Below, one piece after another: positions 1 through 6,543 of a DNA stretch of 58,802 nt. Positions within the stretch are counted from its first letter, which is position 1; each line of letters begins with the position of its first letter. This DNA is from an uncultured Clostridia bacterium (GTDB taxonomy: Bacteria; Bacillota; Clostridia; Oscillospirales; Acutalibacteraceae). The position numbers and the translations under genes are program-made. The stretch spans positions 1-58,802 of the forward strand of contig CALWUW010000013.1 of NCBI GenBank assembly GCA_944384815.1, read 5' to 3'. Below the pieces are notes generated by a model that saw only the letters and a list, made by a program, of their open reading frames with translations, had not been told where the DNA came from and searched no databases.

Positions 1-40
1 CGAATACAGCTCAAGACAGGACAAACCCCGATGGAAGTCC

Positions 41-125
41 GTTATGCTTATGCTGCATAACAGGTGTCCACAAAAAATGTCTACTTGACAGGGGGCGTGT
101 CAAGGAAAAGTCCTGTTTATGGGAC
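41..125. repeat. Cluster of three short inverted repeats near the left edge
   Basis: Three hairpin-forming palindromes lie in tandem: GTTATGC/GCATAAC (41-47 and 55-61), CTTGACA/TGTCAAG (84-90 and 98-104, 7-nt spacer) and GTCC/GGAC (110-113 and 122-125). The left half of the middle one contains a TTGACA. No gene is recognised in bases 1-572, so the function (operator, leader, or tail of an upstream gene outside the window) is unknown. Confidence 0.4.
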
Positions 126-260
126 AGCAGATCCGCTATACTGAAACCAGAAACCGGATCTTTTGCAAAAGCTGTTTGGGTTGTTTGGCTCTTCGGCCGT
201 TTTGGCTGTGTTTGGTGAAAAACAAAATCCAATGTTTTTTGGATTTTCCGGAAGAAGCCC

Positions 261-289
261 TTGCAAAAATAGAACATTTGTGCTAGACT
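261..289 (+). promoter_or_regulatory. Sigma-A-type promoter for the 573-959 gene
   Basis: TTGCAA (261-266), a 17-bp spacer and TAGACT (284-289). It would start a leader of about 280 nt that is mostly imperfect repeats before the ribosome site. Confidence 0.5.
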
Positions 290-341
290 AAAGATACGGA
301 TAGAACAAATGAGCGATTCTAAAACGGGAAACCGTTATAAG

Positions 342-570
342 GCAGAAACCGGAAACAGAAAAAGCAAAAAGCAAAAGGCAAAAAGGAAGCCAAAAAACCG
401 GATAGCTGGATAGCCGAACAGCCCAACAGCGGAAAGGCCGGGAACGGGGCGCGGTGCGGACAAGGCAAGAAAGCAACAAGCCAACAAGGCGCAAGGAAAA
501 AGCAGAGGCCCCAAATGAAAAAGGAAAAGAAGAACGGAAGAACAGACGAACAGACGAACGGAGGAACGGA
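342..570. repeat. Degenerate short tandem repeats in a 5' leader
   Basis: Runs of drifting units such as aaaagca/aaaaggca, then gatagctg/gatagccg, then aacaagcc/aacaaggc, and finally gaacggaa/gaacagac/gaacggag. The last units supply the ribosome site (GGAGGAACGGAGC) of the gene at 573. No coding potential was convincing here. Confidence 0.6.
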
Positions 571-572
571 GC

Positions 573-959
573 ATGAACACAGCCATATTCAGCATTTTAA
601 TGGGAGGAGCCATGCTGGTGTATACAGCGGCTTGCGGCCTGCGGTATCGGCAGGAGATCGCCGCCTGGAAGGACGGAGGCAAGATCTGGGGGCTCTGCGG
701 CATCATGGGCCTGGCTATGACCCTGGCCGGGGAAGGCAACGGGTTGTTTTTAAGCCTGCAGGCTTTGCTGGGCCTGGTAACGGCCCTTTGCTGCCTGCTG
801 CAGCTGCACCGGGAGCGTTTGGTTCGCCGGCGGATCCGGGCCCGGAGAAAAAGCTCCGCCGCCGAAAAGCCGCTGCAGAAGGCCCGGTCGCTGCCGGTGG
901 CTGGCTGCGGCTGCAGCTGGACGGTACGGCAGGGGGAAAGCGGATTTTTTGCCGCGTGA
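573..959 (+). CDS. Small hypothetical membrane protein
   Basis: A 128-residue protein of unrecognised family. Two hydrophobic segments (about residues 3-22 and 40-76, the latter possibly two helices) are followed by an arginine-rich stretch (about 80-96) that should be cytoplasmic, then a Cys/Gly-containing tail. The start is the ATG preceded at 5-12 nt by GGAGGAACGGAGC, which lies inside the repeat array. A long-stem terminator follows. The tail after residue 95 has no clear character, so the true end of the conserved part is uncertain. No function is assigned. Confidence 0.55.
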   Translation: MNTAIFSILMGGAMLVYTAACGLRYRQEIAAWKDGGKIWGLCGIMGLAMTLAGEGNGLFLSLQALLGLVTALCCLLQLHRERLVRRRIRARRKSSAAEKPLQKARSLPVAGCGCSWTVRQGESGFFAA

Positions 960-1004
960 TCCTTCTCCTCGGGAGGGTAGATTTCAGGAAGCTTTCAAAA
1001 GCAA

Positions 1005-1070
1005 AGGCGCCGTTTACTGTGTACTGCTTATTGTGTACTGTGGGCTGTACATAGTGAACGGCGCTTTTTT
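1005..1070 (+). terminator. Intrinsic terminator with repeat-like loop
   Basis: GCGCCGTT (1007-1014) pairs with AACGGCGC (1057-1064), extended inward by ACTGTGTAC/GTACATAGT with wobble pairs, followed by TTTTTT. The apical part is itself built of the motif TGTGTACTG repeated with drift. Confidence 0.8.
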
Positions 1071-1193
1071 GTTTGGTTTTGCTCTCCTCCCAAAGGCGAA
1101 GGGGCGTTTGATGAAGCTATGGAAGCTACGTAAGCTATGAAAAAAGAAAAACTCCGGAGCTGCGGCAGTTCTTTGGGCTTTCCAGGCTTTTCT

Positions 1194-1222
1194 TGACTTT
1201 CCTCCTGCCCTGCCGTATACTG
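1194..1222 (+). promoter_or_regulatory. Sigma-A-type promoter for the 1246-1800 gene
   Basis: TTGACT (1194-1199), 17-bp spacer, TATACT (1217-1222); the ATG is about 17 nt beyond the expected start site, with GGAGG-type sequence between. Confidence 0.75.
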
Positions 1223-1245
1223 GACAAAACGGAGGAGTGTGAACC

Positions 1246-1800
1246 ATGGATTGGACAGAATACGCTTACGCGGCGCTGTGGCTTCTCAGCGGACTTTTGC
1301 TGATTTTCCGCTTTGGCCGGGAGAATAAAGTCTTTTATGCCCTGGGGGCCTTTTTTCTGCTTTTGGGGGCTTGGTGGCTGGCGGATATTTTTGTTCCGGA
1401 GGATCTGTTTGCCGGAGTATGGGTCTGGGTGCTGCGGGTTTTAGGCGCCGGAGCGCTTTTGCTGGCGGTGTATGCCTATTACCGTGAAAAGAAAAAAGCA
1501 GACCAAGGAAACGCTTTGGAGGAAGAAGCCCTTTCCTTGGGAGAAGGAAAGATTTCGGAGGAGCTTTCTTCCCATCTCTCTCAGGTCTCCCCGGATGAAT
1601 CAGAGCCGGAATCAGAACCGGAAGACGATTATTTTTCCCGGCAGGATCCTTTGGAAGGCCATTGGGAAGAGGAAGACCTGGAAAACCAGGAAGGCCAGGA
1701 AGGCCAGGAGAGCCCGGAAGCCGCTGAAGATATGGAGACAGAAATGGAGACGGAGGCAGAAACGGGAGCGGAAACAGAAACGGATCCCCGGCAGGAGTAA
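1246..1800 (+). CDS. Membrane protein with acidic repetitive C-terminal tail
   Basis: A 184-residue protein with three predicted membrane helices (about residues 8-22, 31-48 and 59-76), then a basic hinge (REKKK) and a roughly 100-residue, strongly acidic cytoplasmic tail. The tail ends in near-tandem Glu/Thr-rich units (repeats of the type EGQEGQE and ETEMETEAET). The DNA of the tail is made of the same kind of drifting short repeats seen between genes. The start is fixed by a GGAGGAGTGTGAACC ribosome site. The membrane part resembles small uncharacterised Clostridia membrane proteins; no function can be given. Its own promoter and following terminator suggest a single-gene transcript. Confidence 0.7.
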   Translation: MDWTEYAYAALWLLSGLLLIFRFGRENKVFYALGAFFLLLGAWWLADIFVPEDLFAGVWVWVLRVLGAGALLLAVYAYYREKKKADQGNALEEEALSLGEGKISEELSSHLSQVSPDESEPESEPEDDYFSRQDPLEGHWEEEDLENQEGQEGQESPEAAEDMETEMETEAETGAETETDPRQE

Positions 1801-1802
1801 AT

Positions 1803-1855
1803 TTGTGGGCTGTGGGCTGTGAGCTGTGGCCTGTGGCCGGAGTCCGGAGTTCGGG
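1803..1855. repeat. Degenerate tandem repeat (ctgtggg-type units)
   Basis: About six drifting copies of a ctgtggg/ctgtgag/ctgtggcc unit immediately after the stop codon. Bases 1856-2031 hold only a terminator and the next promoter. Confidence 0.6.
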
Positions 1856-1949
1856 AAAACGGGATGGGTTTTCCGGTAATTTCCCAAATGCAGTAGCCTT
1901 TGGGGGATCCCGGCATAGTATGGAGCATGGGGATCCCCTTTTTGATAGA

Positions 1950-2012
1950 TTGCCCGACGGGAAAGCCGATGGTTTTTTCGCCGGGCACTGTCTTTTTCCC
2001 GGTGCTTTTTTC
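1950..2012 (+). terminator. Probable intrinsic terminator region
   Basis: TGCCCG-A-CG pairs with CG-C-CGGGCA around a GATGGTTTTTT loop; an overlapping second hairpin uses CGGG/CCCG and ends in TTTTTT at 2006-2011. Which fold is used is not clear. Confidence 0.5.
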
Positions 2013-2031
2013 CTTTAGGATACGAAAGCGG

Positions 2032-2060
2032 TTGAAAAGCCCGGCATTTTCATGTACAAT
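2032..2060 (+). promoter_or_regulatory. Sigma-A-type promoter for rpe and probably the Rnf-like cluster
   Basis: TTGAAA (2032-2037), 17-bp spacer, TACAAT (2055-2060), followed by AAAGGGGGTG before the ATG at 2087. No other promoter was seen before the Rnf-like genes, so all five genes may share this one. Confidence 0.7.
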
Positions 2061-2086
2061 AAAACAAAGATAAAGGGGGTGTCCCT

Positions 2087-2803
2087 ATGCAGGAAAGGAA
2101 CTGTGAAAATCCCGAAGGAGCGGAAAACAGCCCGAAGGTTATGAAAATCGGACCTTCCATGCTGGCGTCGGACTTTGCCCGTTTGGGGGAAGAGATCCAG
2201 AAAGTGGAAAAAGCAGGAGGGGACTGCATTCATCTGGACGTAATGGACGGCGTGTTTGTGCCCAATATCACCATGGGTCCCCCGGTGATCCGGGCTATGC
2301 GGCCGTACACCCAGCTGCCTTTTGACGTGCATCTGATGATAGAGGATCCGGAAGTATATGTGGAGCGGTTTGCCAAAGCGGGAGCGGACTGGCTCTCCTT
2401 TCATCTGGAAGCCAAGGGAGACCCGGCCCAGGTGATCCGGAAGATCCGGGAAGCCGGAATGCAGCCCGGTATCGCCCTGAAGCCGGCCACCCCAGTGGAA
2501 TCGGTATACCCCTATTTGAAAGATTTGTTTTTGGTTTTGGTGATGACAGTGGAGCCCGGGTTCGGCGGGCAGAAAATGATGGTGTCCATGCTGGAAAAGG
2601 TCCGCCTGTTGAAGGAAAAGGCCCGCAAGGAAAACCCGGCGCTTCTGGTGGAGATCGACGGCGGCGTAAACCGGGAAACTGTTTCCCTGGCCGCGGCGGC
2701 AGGGGTGGACATCTGCGTGGCCGGAACCGGGGTGTTCAAAGCGGAGGATCCGGCTTTGGAAGTGCGGATCCTGAAGCAGGGAGGCCTTGCCCCCCAGGCG
2801 TGA
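2087..2803 (+). CDS. rpe: Ribulose-phosphate 3-epimerase
   Basis: Interconverts D-ribulose 5-phosphate and D-xylulose 5-phosphate in the pentose phosphate pathway (cytoplasm, metal-dependent TIM barrel). Family signatures are intact: the SMLASDF strand near the N-terminus, HLDVMDG at 49-55 with metal His49 and catalytic Asp51, HLMIEDP (about 86), MTVEPGFGGQ at 153-162 and EIDGG with the second catalytic Asp at 191. The 238-residue length is slightly above the usual 215-220, because this start adds 18 residues before the conserved MKIGPSML; the strong GGGGGTG site favours the upstream ATG, but an internal start at 2141 is possible. It lies 44 nt upstream of the Rnf-like cluster. Confidence 0.95.
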   Translation: MQERNCENPEGAENSPKVMKIGPSMLASDFARLGEEIQKVEKAGGDCIHLDVMDGVFVPNITMGPPVIRAMRPYTQLPFDVHLMIEDPEVYVERFAKAGADWLSFHLEAKGDPAQVIRKIREAGMQPGIALKPATPVESVYPYLKDLFLVLVMTVEPGFGGQKMMVSMLEKVRLLKEKARKENPALLVEIDGGVNRETVSLAAAAGVDICVAGTGVFKAEDPALEVRILKQGGLAPQA

Positions 2804-2847
2804 CCCCGCTGAAACCCCATATCCCATAAGAGAAAGGACGTGGATCC

Positions 2848-4143
2848 GTGGTTTGGTCGCTGCGAAGAGGGATCCGTCAGGAAAAGCACAGACCCCGATC
2901 CCTGAAACAAGGAATTATTCCCCTGAAAGCGGAAAAGACCCTGCTGGTGCCTTTGTACGGCGGGGAAGAGAGCCGGGTTCGCCGGGTGCAGCCCGGGGAG
3001 CATGTGCGCCGGGGAGAAGCGCTGACCCAGCCGTCCCCGGAAGTGCCGGTTTCCTTTGCTCCGGTTTCCGGAAGAATCGTGGAGTTCCGGGCGGTGGAGC
3101 TTCCTTTGGACGGCACGGCCATGTGCGCCGTGCTGGAGCCGGATCCGGAAGAACAGGGGGATTCGAAAAAGAAGAAGGATAAACGAAAAGAGCTTTTCTC
3201 GGGAGAAAAACGGAGAAAGCCTCAAAGTCCTCCGGAGGAATCCCGGAAGGAGACGGTGGAAAAAGCCGCGGAGCAGATGGGCATTGTGGATGAGTTTGAC
3301 GGTATGCCCCTGCAGACCCTTCTGGAGAATTTTCGCCGGGGAGGGGGAAAGGTGCTGGTTTGCTGCGGGCTGGACGATGACCCCTATGGAGACAGCTCCG
3401 GCGCCGTGCTTCGGGAAATGCCCCGGGAGGCAGCCCGGGGGCTTCAGCTGGCGGCTTTGGCCTGCGGCGCGGAGAAAACCCTTTTGGCCGCTACCTCTTT
3501 TTATGGATGGAGAAAGGTGCGTATGGCCCAGACGGGCGTTCCGGTGACCTCCGCAGGAGGACGGACCCCGGCCAAGGGTCTTATGGCCCGGCGCCTGCGG
3601 CAGAAAAAGAAAAAAGCCGGATTCATCGGCGCCCAGGCCTGTGTGGCGTTGTGCCGGGCTGTGGAAGAAGGCGTTCCCGCGTTGGATACGGTGATCACCG
3701 TATCCGGAGACGGAGTGTGGCGGGCCGGGAATTTCCGGGTGCCTTTGGGGATGTCCCTGGAAGAGGTGCTGAGCCGCTGCGCTTTGTATCCGGATGTAAG
3801 CCTTGTATATGTAGGGGACGCTCTTTCCGGCAAAGCGGTAACGGATCTTTCCCTGCCTGTTACGGCCCGGACCCGGTGTGTTACGGTTTTGCGGAATCCC
3901 CCGGTCCACCGGGAGTTTTCCTGTATCGGCTGCGGCCGGTGCACCAGCGTGTGCGTTCGGGGGATCTATCCCTGGCTGGTGCACGACGCTTTGAATCGGG
4001 ACACGGTGGATCCCATGGTGCTTTGGAATGTGAATCGCTGTACCGGCTGCAAAGCCTGCACGGCGGCGTGCCCCGCCGGCATCGACCTGGCGGAGGAAGT
4101 AGCCCGGGCGGCTGCGATTCGGAAGAGCGGTGATTTTGATTGA
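2848..4143 (+). CDS. RnfC-like Fe-S subunit with altered flavin/NADH site
   Basis: In canonical Rnf complexes RnfC is the peripheral subunit that takes electrons from NADH through FMN and two [4Fe-4S] clusters. Seen here (431 aa, GTG start after AGAAAGGA): the N-terminal lipoyl-like half-domain, an SLBB-like region (about 280-325), and two intact clusters, Cys359/362/365/369 and Cys398/401/404/408. The first set lacks the usual Pro after its last Cys. Not seen: the GGAGFPT glycine loop and the GAECEPY motif of the FMN/NADH domain. At those places the protein has GMPLQTLLENF and CGLDDDPYGD (about residues 151-178). A Lys-rich linker (about 100-130) interrupts the N-terminal part. The gene is the first of four overlapping genes and ends inside the start of the rnfD-like gene. 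Membership of the family is sure; NADH oxidation by this protein is doubtful. Confidence 0.85.
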   Translation: MVWSLRRGIRQEKHRPRSLKQGIIPLKAEKTLLVPLYGGEESRVRRVQPGEHVRRGEALTQPSPEVPVSFAPVSGRIVEFRAVELPLDGTAMCAVLEPDPEEQGDSKKKKDKRKELFSGEKRRKPQSPPEESRKETVEKAAEQMGIVDEFDGMPLQTLLENFRRGGGKVLVCCGLDDDPYGDSSGAVLREMPREAARGLQLAALACGAEKTLLAATSFYGWRKVRMAQTGVPVTSAGGRTPAKGLMARRLRQKKKKAGFIGAQACVALCRAVEEGVPALDTVITVSGDGVWRAGNFRVPLGMSLEEVLSRCALYPDVSLVYVGDALSGKAVTDLSLPVTARTRCVTVLRNPPVHREFSCIGCGRCTSVCVRGIYPWLVHDALNRDTVDPMVLWNVNRCTGCKACTAACPAGIDLAEEVARAAAIRKSGDFD

Positions 4144-5126
4144 AGCTGATACAAGGAAAAGCTCCCTTTTATCGCAGGGAGCAGACCGTGATCACCATGA
4201 TGGACGACGTGGCGGCCTGTTTAGCGGCGCTTCTGGTGCTGCCGGTGTTGTATTACGGGCCCCGGCCGCTTTTTTCCGCGGCGGCGGGCTGTTTGGGAGG
4301 CTTTTTTGCTCAGGTGCTGTTCTGCCTGCTGCAAAGGCAGCGAATCAGCGTTTCCCAGCGTTCCGTTTTGGTAACCGGGCTTACAGCGGCTTTGCTGCTT
4401 CCCGGGGATGTGGATTTGTATATTCCCGCTTTAGCGGCGGCTTTCGGAATTTTTGTGGTTCGGGAGCCCTTCGGTTCTTTGGGAAGAAACACCTTTAACC
4501 CGGCGGCGGCAGGGGTGGCGTTTGTGACGGTGCTTTGGCCGGAAAAAGTGTTCCGGTTCCCCGGGGTGGATTTTCTTCCCCTTTGGGGAGAGGGAGTGGC
4601 AGCTTCCCGGGTAGAGGACCCCATGTCCATGCTGCAGCAGGGGCTGATCCCTCTTTTGCGGCCGGTGGACATGCTTTTGGGGCGCTATGCCGGCCCTCTG
4701 GGCAGTACGGCGGCGCTGGTGATCTGCGGCTGCGGCCTGTTTTTGTTTTTCCGGCGGACGGCTCGCTGGGAAATTACCGCCGGATTCTTGCTTTCGGCGG
4801 CGGCAGTGGCCTTTTTCTTTCCCCGGGCGCCCTATGCCCCGGAAATTTCCGTGGCCTATGAATTGCTGACAGGCTCCCTTTTGTTCGCAGGGGTATTTAT
4901 GATGACGGACCCGGTCACCTCTCCTCGTATGGCCGGCCCCCGGTTTGTGTACGGCCTTTTGGGAGGAGGGCTGGCCATGCTGCTCCGGCATGTGGGAGCC
5001 TATGAGGAAGGAGTCTGCTTTGCGGTGCTCCTTTCCAACGCGGCGGCGCCTTTGCTGGACCGGGCAGGGCTTTGGATTCGGACGAAAGGAGTGGTGTTCC
5101 GTGGAAAGACCTTCCGCGCCCGTTAA
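4140..5126 (+). CDS. RnfD-like membrane subunit lacking the flavin-accepting Thr
   Basis: RnfD/NqrB is a polytopic membrane subunit that carries FMN covalently bound to a Thr in an SGAT motif. This 328-residue homologue has about eight to nine hydrophobic segments, the conserved GRNTFNPAAAGVAF segment (about 118-131) and the late FMMTDPVTSPR motif (about 260), so the fold is kept. Where SGATPL is expected, just before the LLLGRYAGPLGSTAAL segment, it reads RVEDPMSML (residues 157-165): the acceptor Thr corresponds to Asp160. The start is a TTG that overlaps the stop of the upstream gene (TTGA); a later start is possible but would cut the conserved N-terminus. It overlaps the next gene by 26 nt, so the four genes are translationally linked. 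Confidence 0.85.
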   Translation: MKLIQGKAPFYRREQTVITMMDDVAACLAALLVLPVLYYGPRPLFSAAAGCLGGFFAQVLFCLLQRQRISVSQRSVLVTGLTAALLLPGDVDLYIPALAAAFGIFVVREPFGSLGRNTFNPAAAGVAFVTVLWPEKVFRFPGVDFLPLWGEGVAASRVEDPMSMLQQGLIPLLRPVDMLLGRYAGPLGSTAALVICGCGLFLFFRRTARWEITAGFLLSAAAVAFFFPRAPYAPEISVAYELLTGSLLFAGVFMMTDPVTSPRMAGPRFVYGLLGGGLAMLLRHVGAYEEGVCFAVLLSNAAAPLLDRAGLWIRTKGVVFRGKTFRAR

Positions 5127-5811
5127 AAACAATGGCACTAAAGCTGCCAAAACTGCCAAAGCCACCAAAATCCCCTACCGGGAGCGGCAGAAAAAGCGGC
5201 GGGAGCTGCGCCGGATCTTTTTAAACGGCGTGCTGTTTAAAAACCCCATGCTGGTAGGCGCCTTGGGAATGTTCCCTCTGGTGACCTGCACTACCCTGAA
5301 AAACGCTCTGGAGCTTTCCTTTTTGCTTTTGGTGATTTCTATTCCGGTGAATGTGGTGCTTTGCTATACGGGAAACTTGGTGCCCGGCTGGGTGCGTCCG
5401 GCCTGGGCGACGGCGATTTCTCTGGCGGTGTATGCCCCGGCTTCCATTTGGATGGATAGTCTTTTCCCCGGATCGGTACAGTCCCTGGGAATGGCAGCGG
5501 CGCTGATGGCCGTGAATTCCATGGTGCTGTCCCGGGCCAATGAATATGCCCCGGCTCACATTTTTTCCGCTGTGATAGCGGATACCTTGGGCTGTACGTT
5601 AGGGGGAGCAATGGTGCTTTGCCTGACGGCGGTCCTCCGGGAATGGATCACCTACGGGGATGTGGGTATGCGCACCATGACGCTGTTCCGGGGCAAGGGG
5701 ATTTCTCTTCCCTTCTTTGGATTTTTGATTCTGGGTTTTCTGGCGGCAGGCGTGCAGCACATCAACCGCCGGCGTTCCCAGCCTAAGGGAAAGAAGGTGA
5801 ACCGGCTGTGA
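5101..5811 (+). CDS. RnfE-like membrane subunit lacking cluster cysteines
   Basis: RnfE/NqrD pairs with RnfA/NqrE in the membrane; together they hold a [2Fe-2S] cluster with two Cys from each. This 236-residue protein keeps the family frame (NPMLVGALGMFPLVTCTT in the first helix; AVNSMVLSRANEYA in a later helix), with six hydrophobic segments. The first ligand Cys of LGLCP is Phe58, and the Cys of VNC is Ser140. A Cys does occur at 62, four residues past the usual place. The N-terminus is a basic extension whose codons form drifting 9-bp repeats (units like aaagctgcc, aaaactgcc, aaagccacc). The GTG start at 5101 is chosen because AAAGGAG lies 10 nt upstream; there is no better in-frame start before the first helix. 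Confidence 0.85.
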   Translation: MERPSAPVKNNGTKAAKTAKATKIPYRERQKKRRELRRIFLNGVLFKNPMLVGALGMFPLVTCTTLKNALELSFLLLVISIPVNVVLCYTGNLVPGWVRPAWATAISLAVYAPASIWMDSLFPGSVQSLGMAAALMAVNSMVLSRANEYAPAHIFSAVIADTLGCTLGGAMVLCLTAVLREWITYGDVGMRTMTLFRGKGISLPFFGFLILGFLAAGVQHINRRRSQPKGKKVNRL

Positions 5812-6410
5812 GTGATTTCGGAACTTGGTTCCCCCAAATTATCACCTATGTGCTGCTGGCTCTTTCCGGGGAAAGCATTTTGTTTTCCGGAGCGGGAGGA
5901 TTCAGCCGGGCGCTGCGGGCGGCCCGCCGGCCGGCGCTGCTGCGGCGGTATTCGGTTTTGGTGGGATGTTTCTCCCTGTTTACCATTTCCCTTTCTTGCT
6001 GGCTGGATCCGTGGCTTTCCGGCCTGCCCCGGCCTACGGAAAGCCGGGTGGCGGTGATTTTAGGGGCGGATCTTCTGCTGTATCTGCTGGCAGCGTGGCT
6101 GCTAAGGCGGTTCTGCCCGGGCTTTTGGGAGAAAACGGAGAAGGTGTTTTCTCCGGCGGCCATCAACACCATAGTGCTGGCCATGCCCTTTCTGCAAAGA
6201 TACCTGAAGCTGACTTGGCCCCAGGCCATAGGATACGCTGTGGGAACGGGGCTGGCATTCTGGCTGGGAGCGCAGCTTTTAAACACGGCTTTGCGCCGGG
6301 CCAGCCATAAGGAAACTCCGGCGGCTTATAAGGGTCTGCCGGCGGCGCTTTTATACATAGGCATCCTGTGCCTGGCGTTTTACGGGTTTACAGGAGGCAG
6401 ATTTATTTGA
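5808..6410 (+). CDS. RnfA-like membrane subunit lacking cluster cysteines
   Basis: A 200-residue polytopic protein, the expected length for RnfA, with six hydrophobic segments. It starts at a GTG overlapping the previous stop by 4 nt (GTGA). The first helix, which in RnfA reads NNFVLVxFLGLCPF, is here ALSGESILFSGAGGFSRAL (18-36) with no Cys. The VNCAVLG helix is INTIVLAMP, with Thr121 in place of Cys. Overall similarity is weaker than for the other three subunits, and the assignment rests on gene order, length, topology and the NT/NC helix. A terminator follows, closing the cluster without rnfG or rnfB. A structural role, or an ion-conducting role without redox chemistry, is possible but unproven. 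Confidence 0.75.
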   Translation: MSDFGTWFPQIITYVLLALSGESILFSGAGGFSRALRAARRPALLRRYSVLVGCFSLFTISLSCWLDPWLSGLPRPTESRVAVILGADLLLYLLAAWLLRRFCPGFWEKTEKVFSPAAINTIVLAMPFLQRYLKLTWPQAIGYAVGTGLAFWLGAQLLNTALRRASHKETPAAYKGLPAALLYIGILCLAFYGFTGGRFI

Positions 6411-6417
6411 GAGGAAT

Positions 6418-6452
6418 GGGCCTCTTCCGAAAGGAAGGGGCTTTTTCTTTTG
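6418..6452 (+). terminator. Intrinsic terminator after the Rnf-like cluster
   Basis: GGGCCTCTTCC, GAAA loop, GGAAGGGGCTT, then TTTCTTTT. The stem is 11 bp with wobble pairs. Confidence 0.8.
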
Positions 6453-6543
6453 TTTTCGGCTCCTTTCCGTTGCTTGAAAAAAGGGGAGGAAAACGAAAAT
6501 TACCATACAGCGGGCGTTTTGCCCCAAGAAAGGATGAAATACC

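Noticed and set aside
515-1054. 179-codon frame overlapping the 573 gene
   Set aside because: It runs through the repeat array and the terminator stem and gives Gly/Arg-rich sequence without hydrophobic or domain structure.
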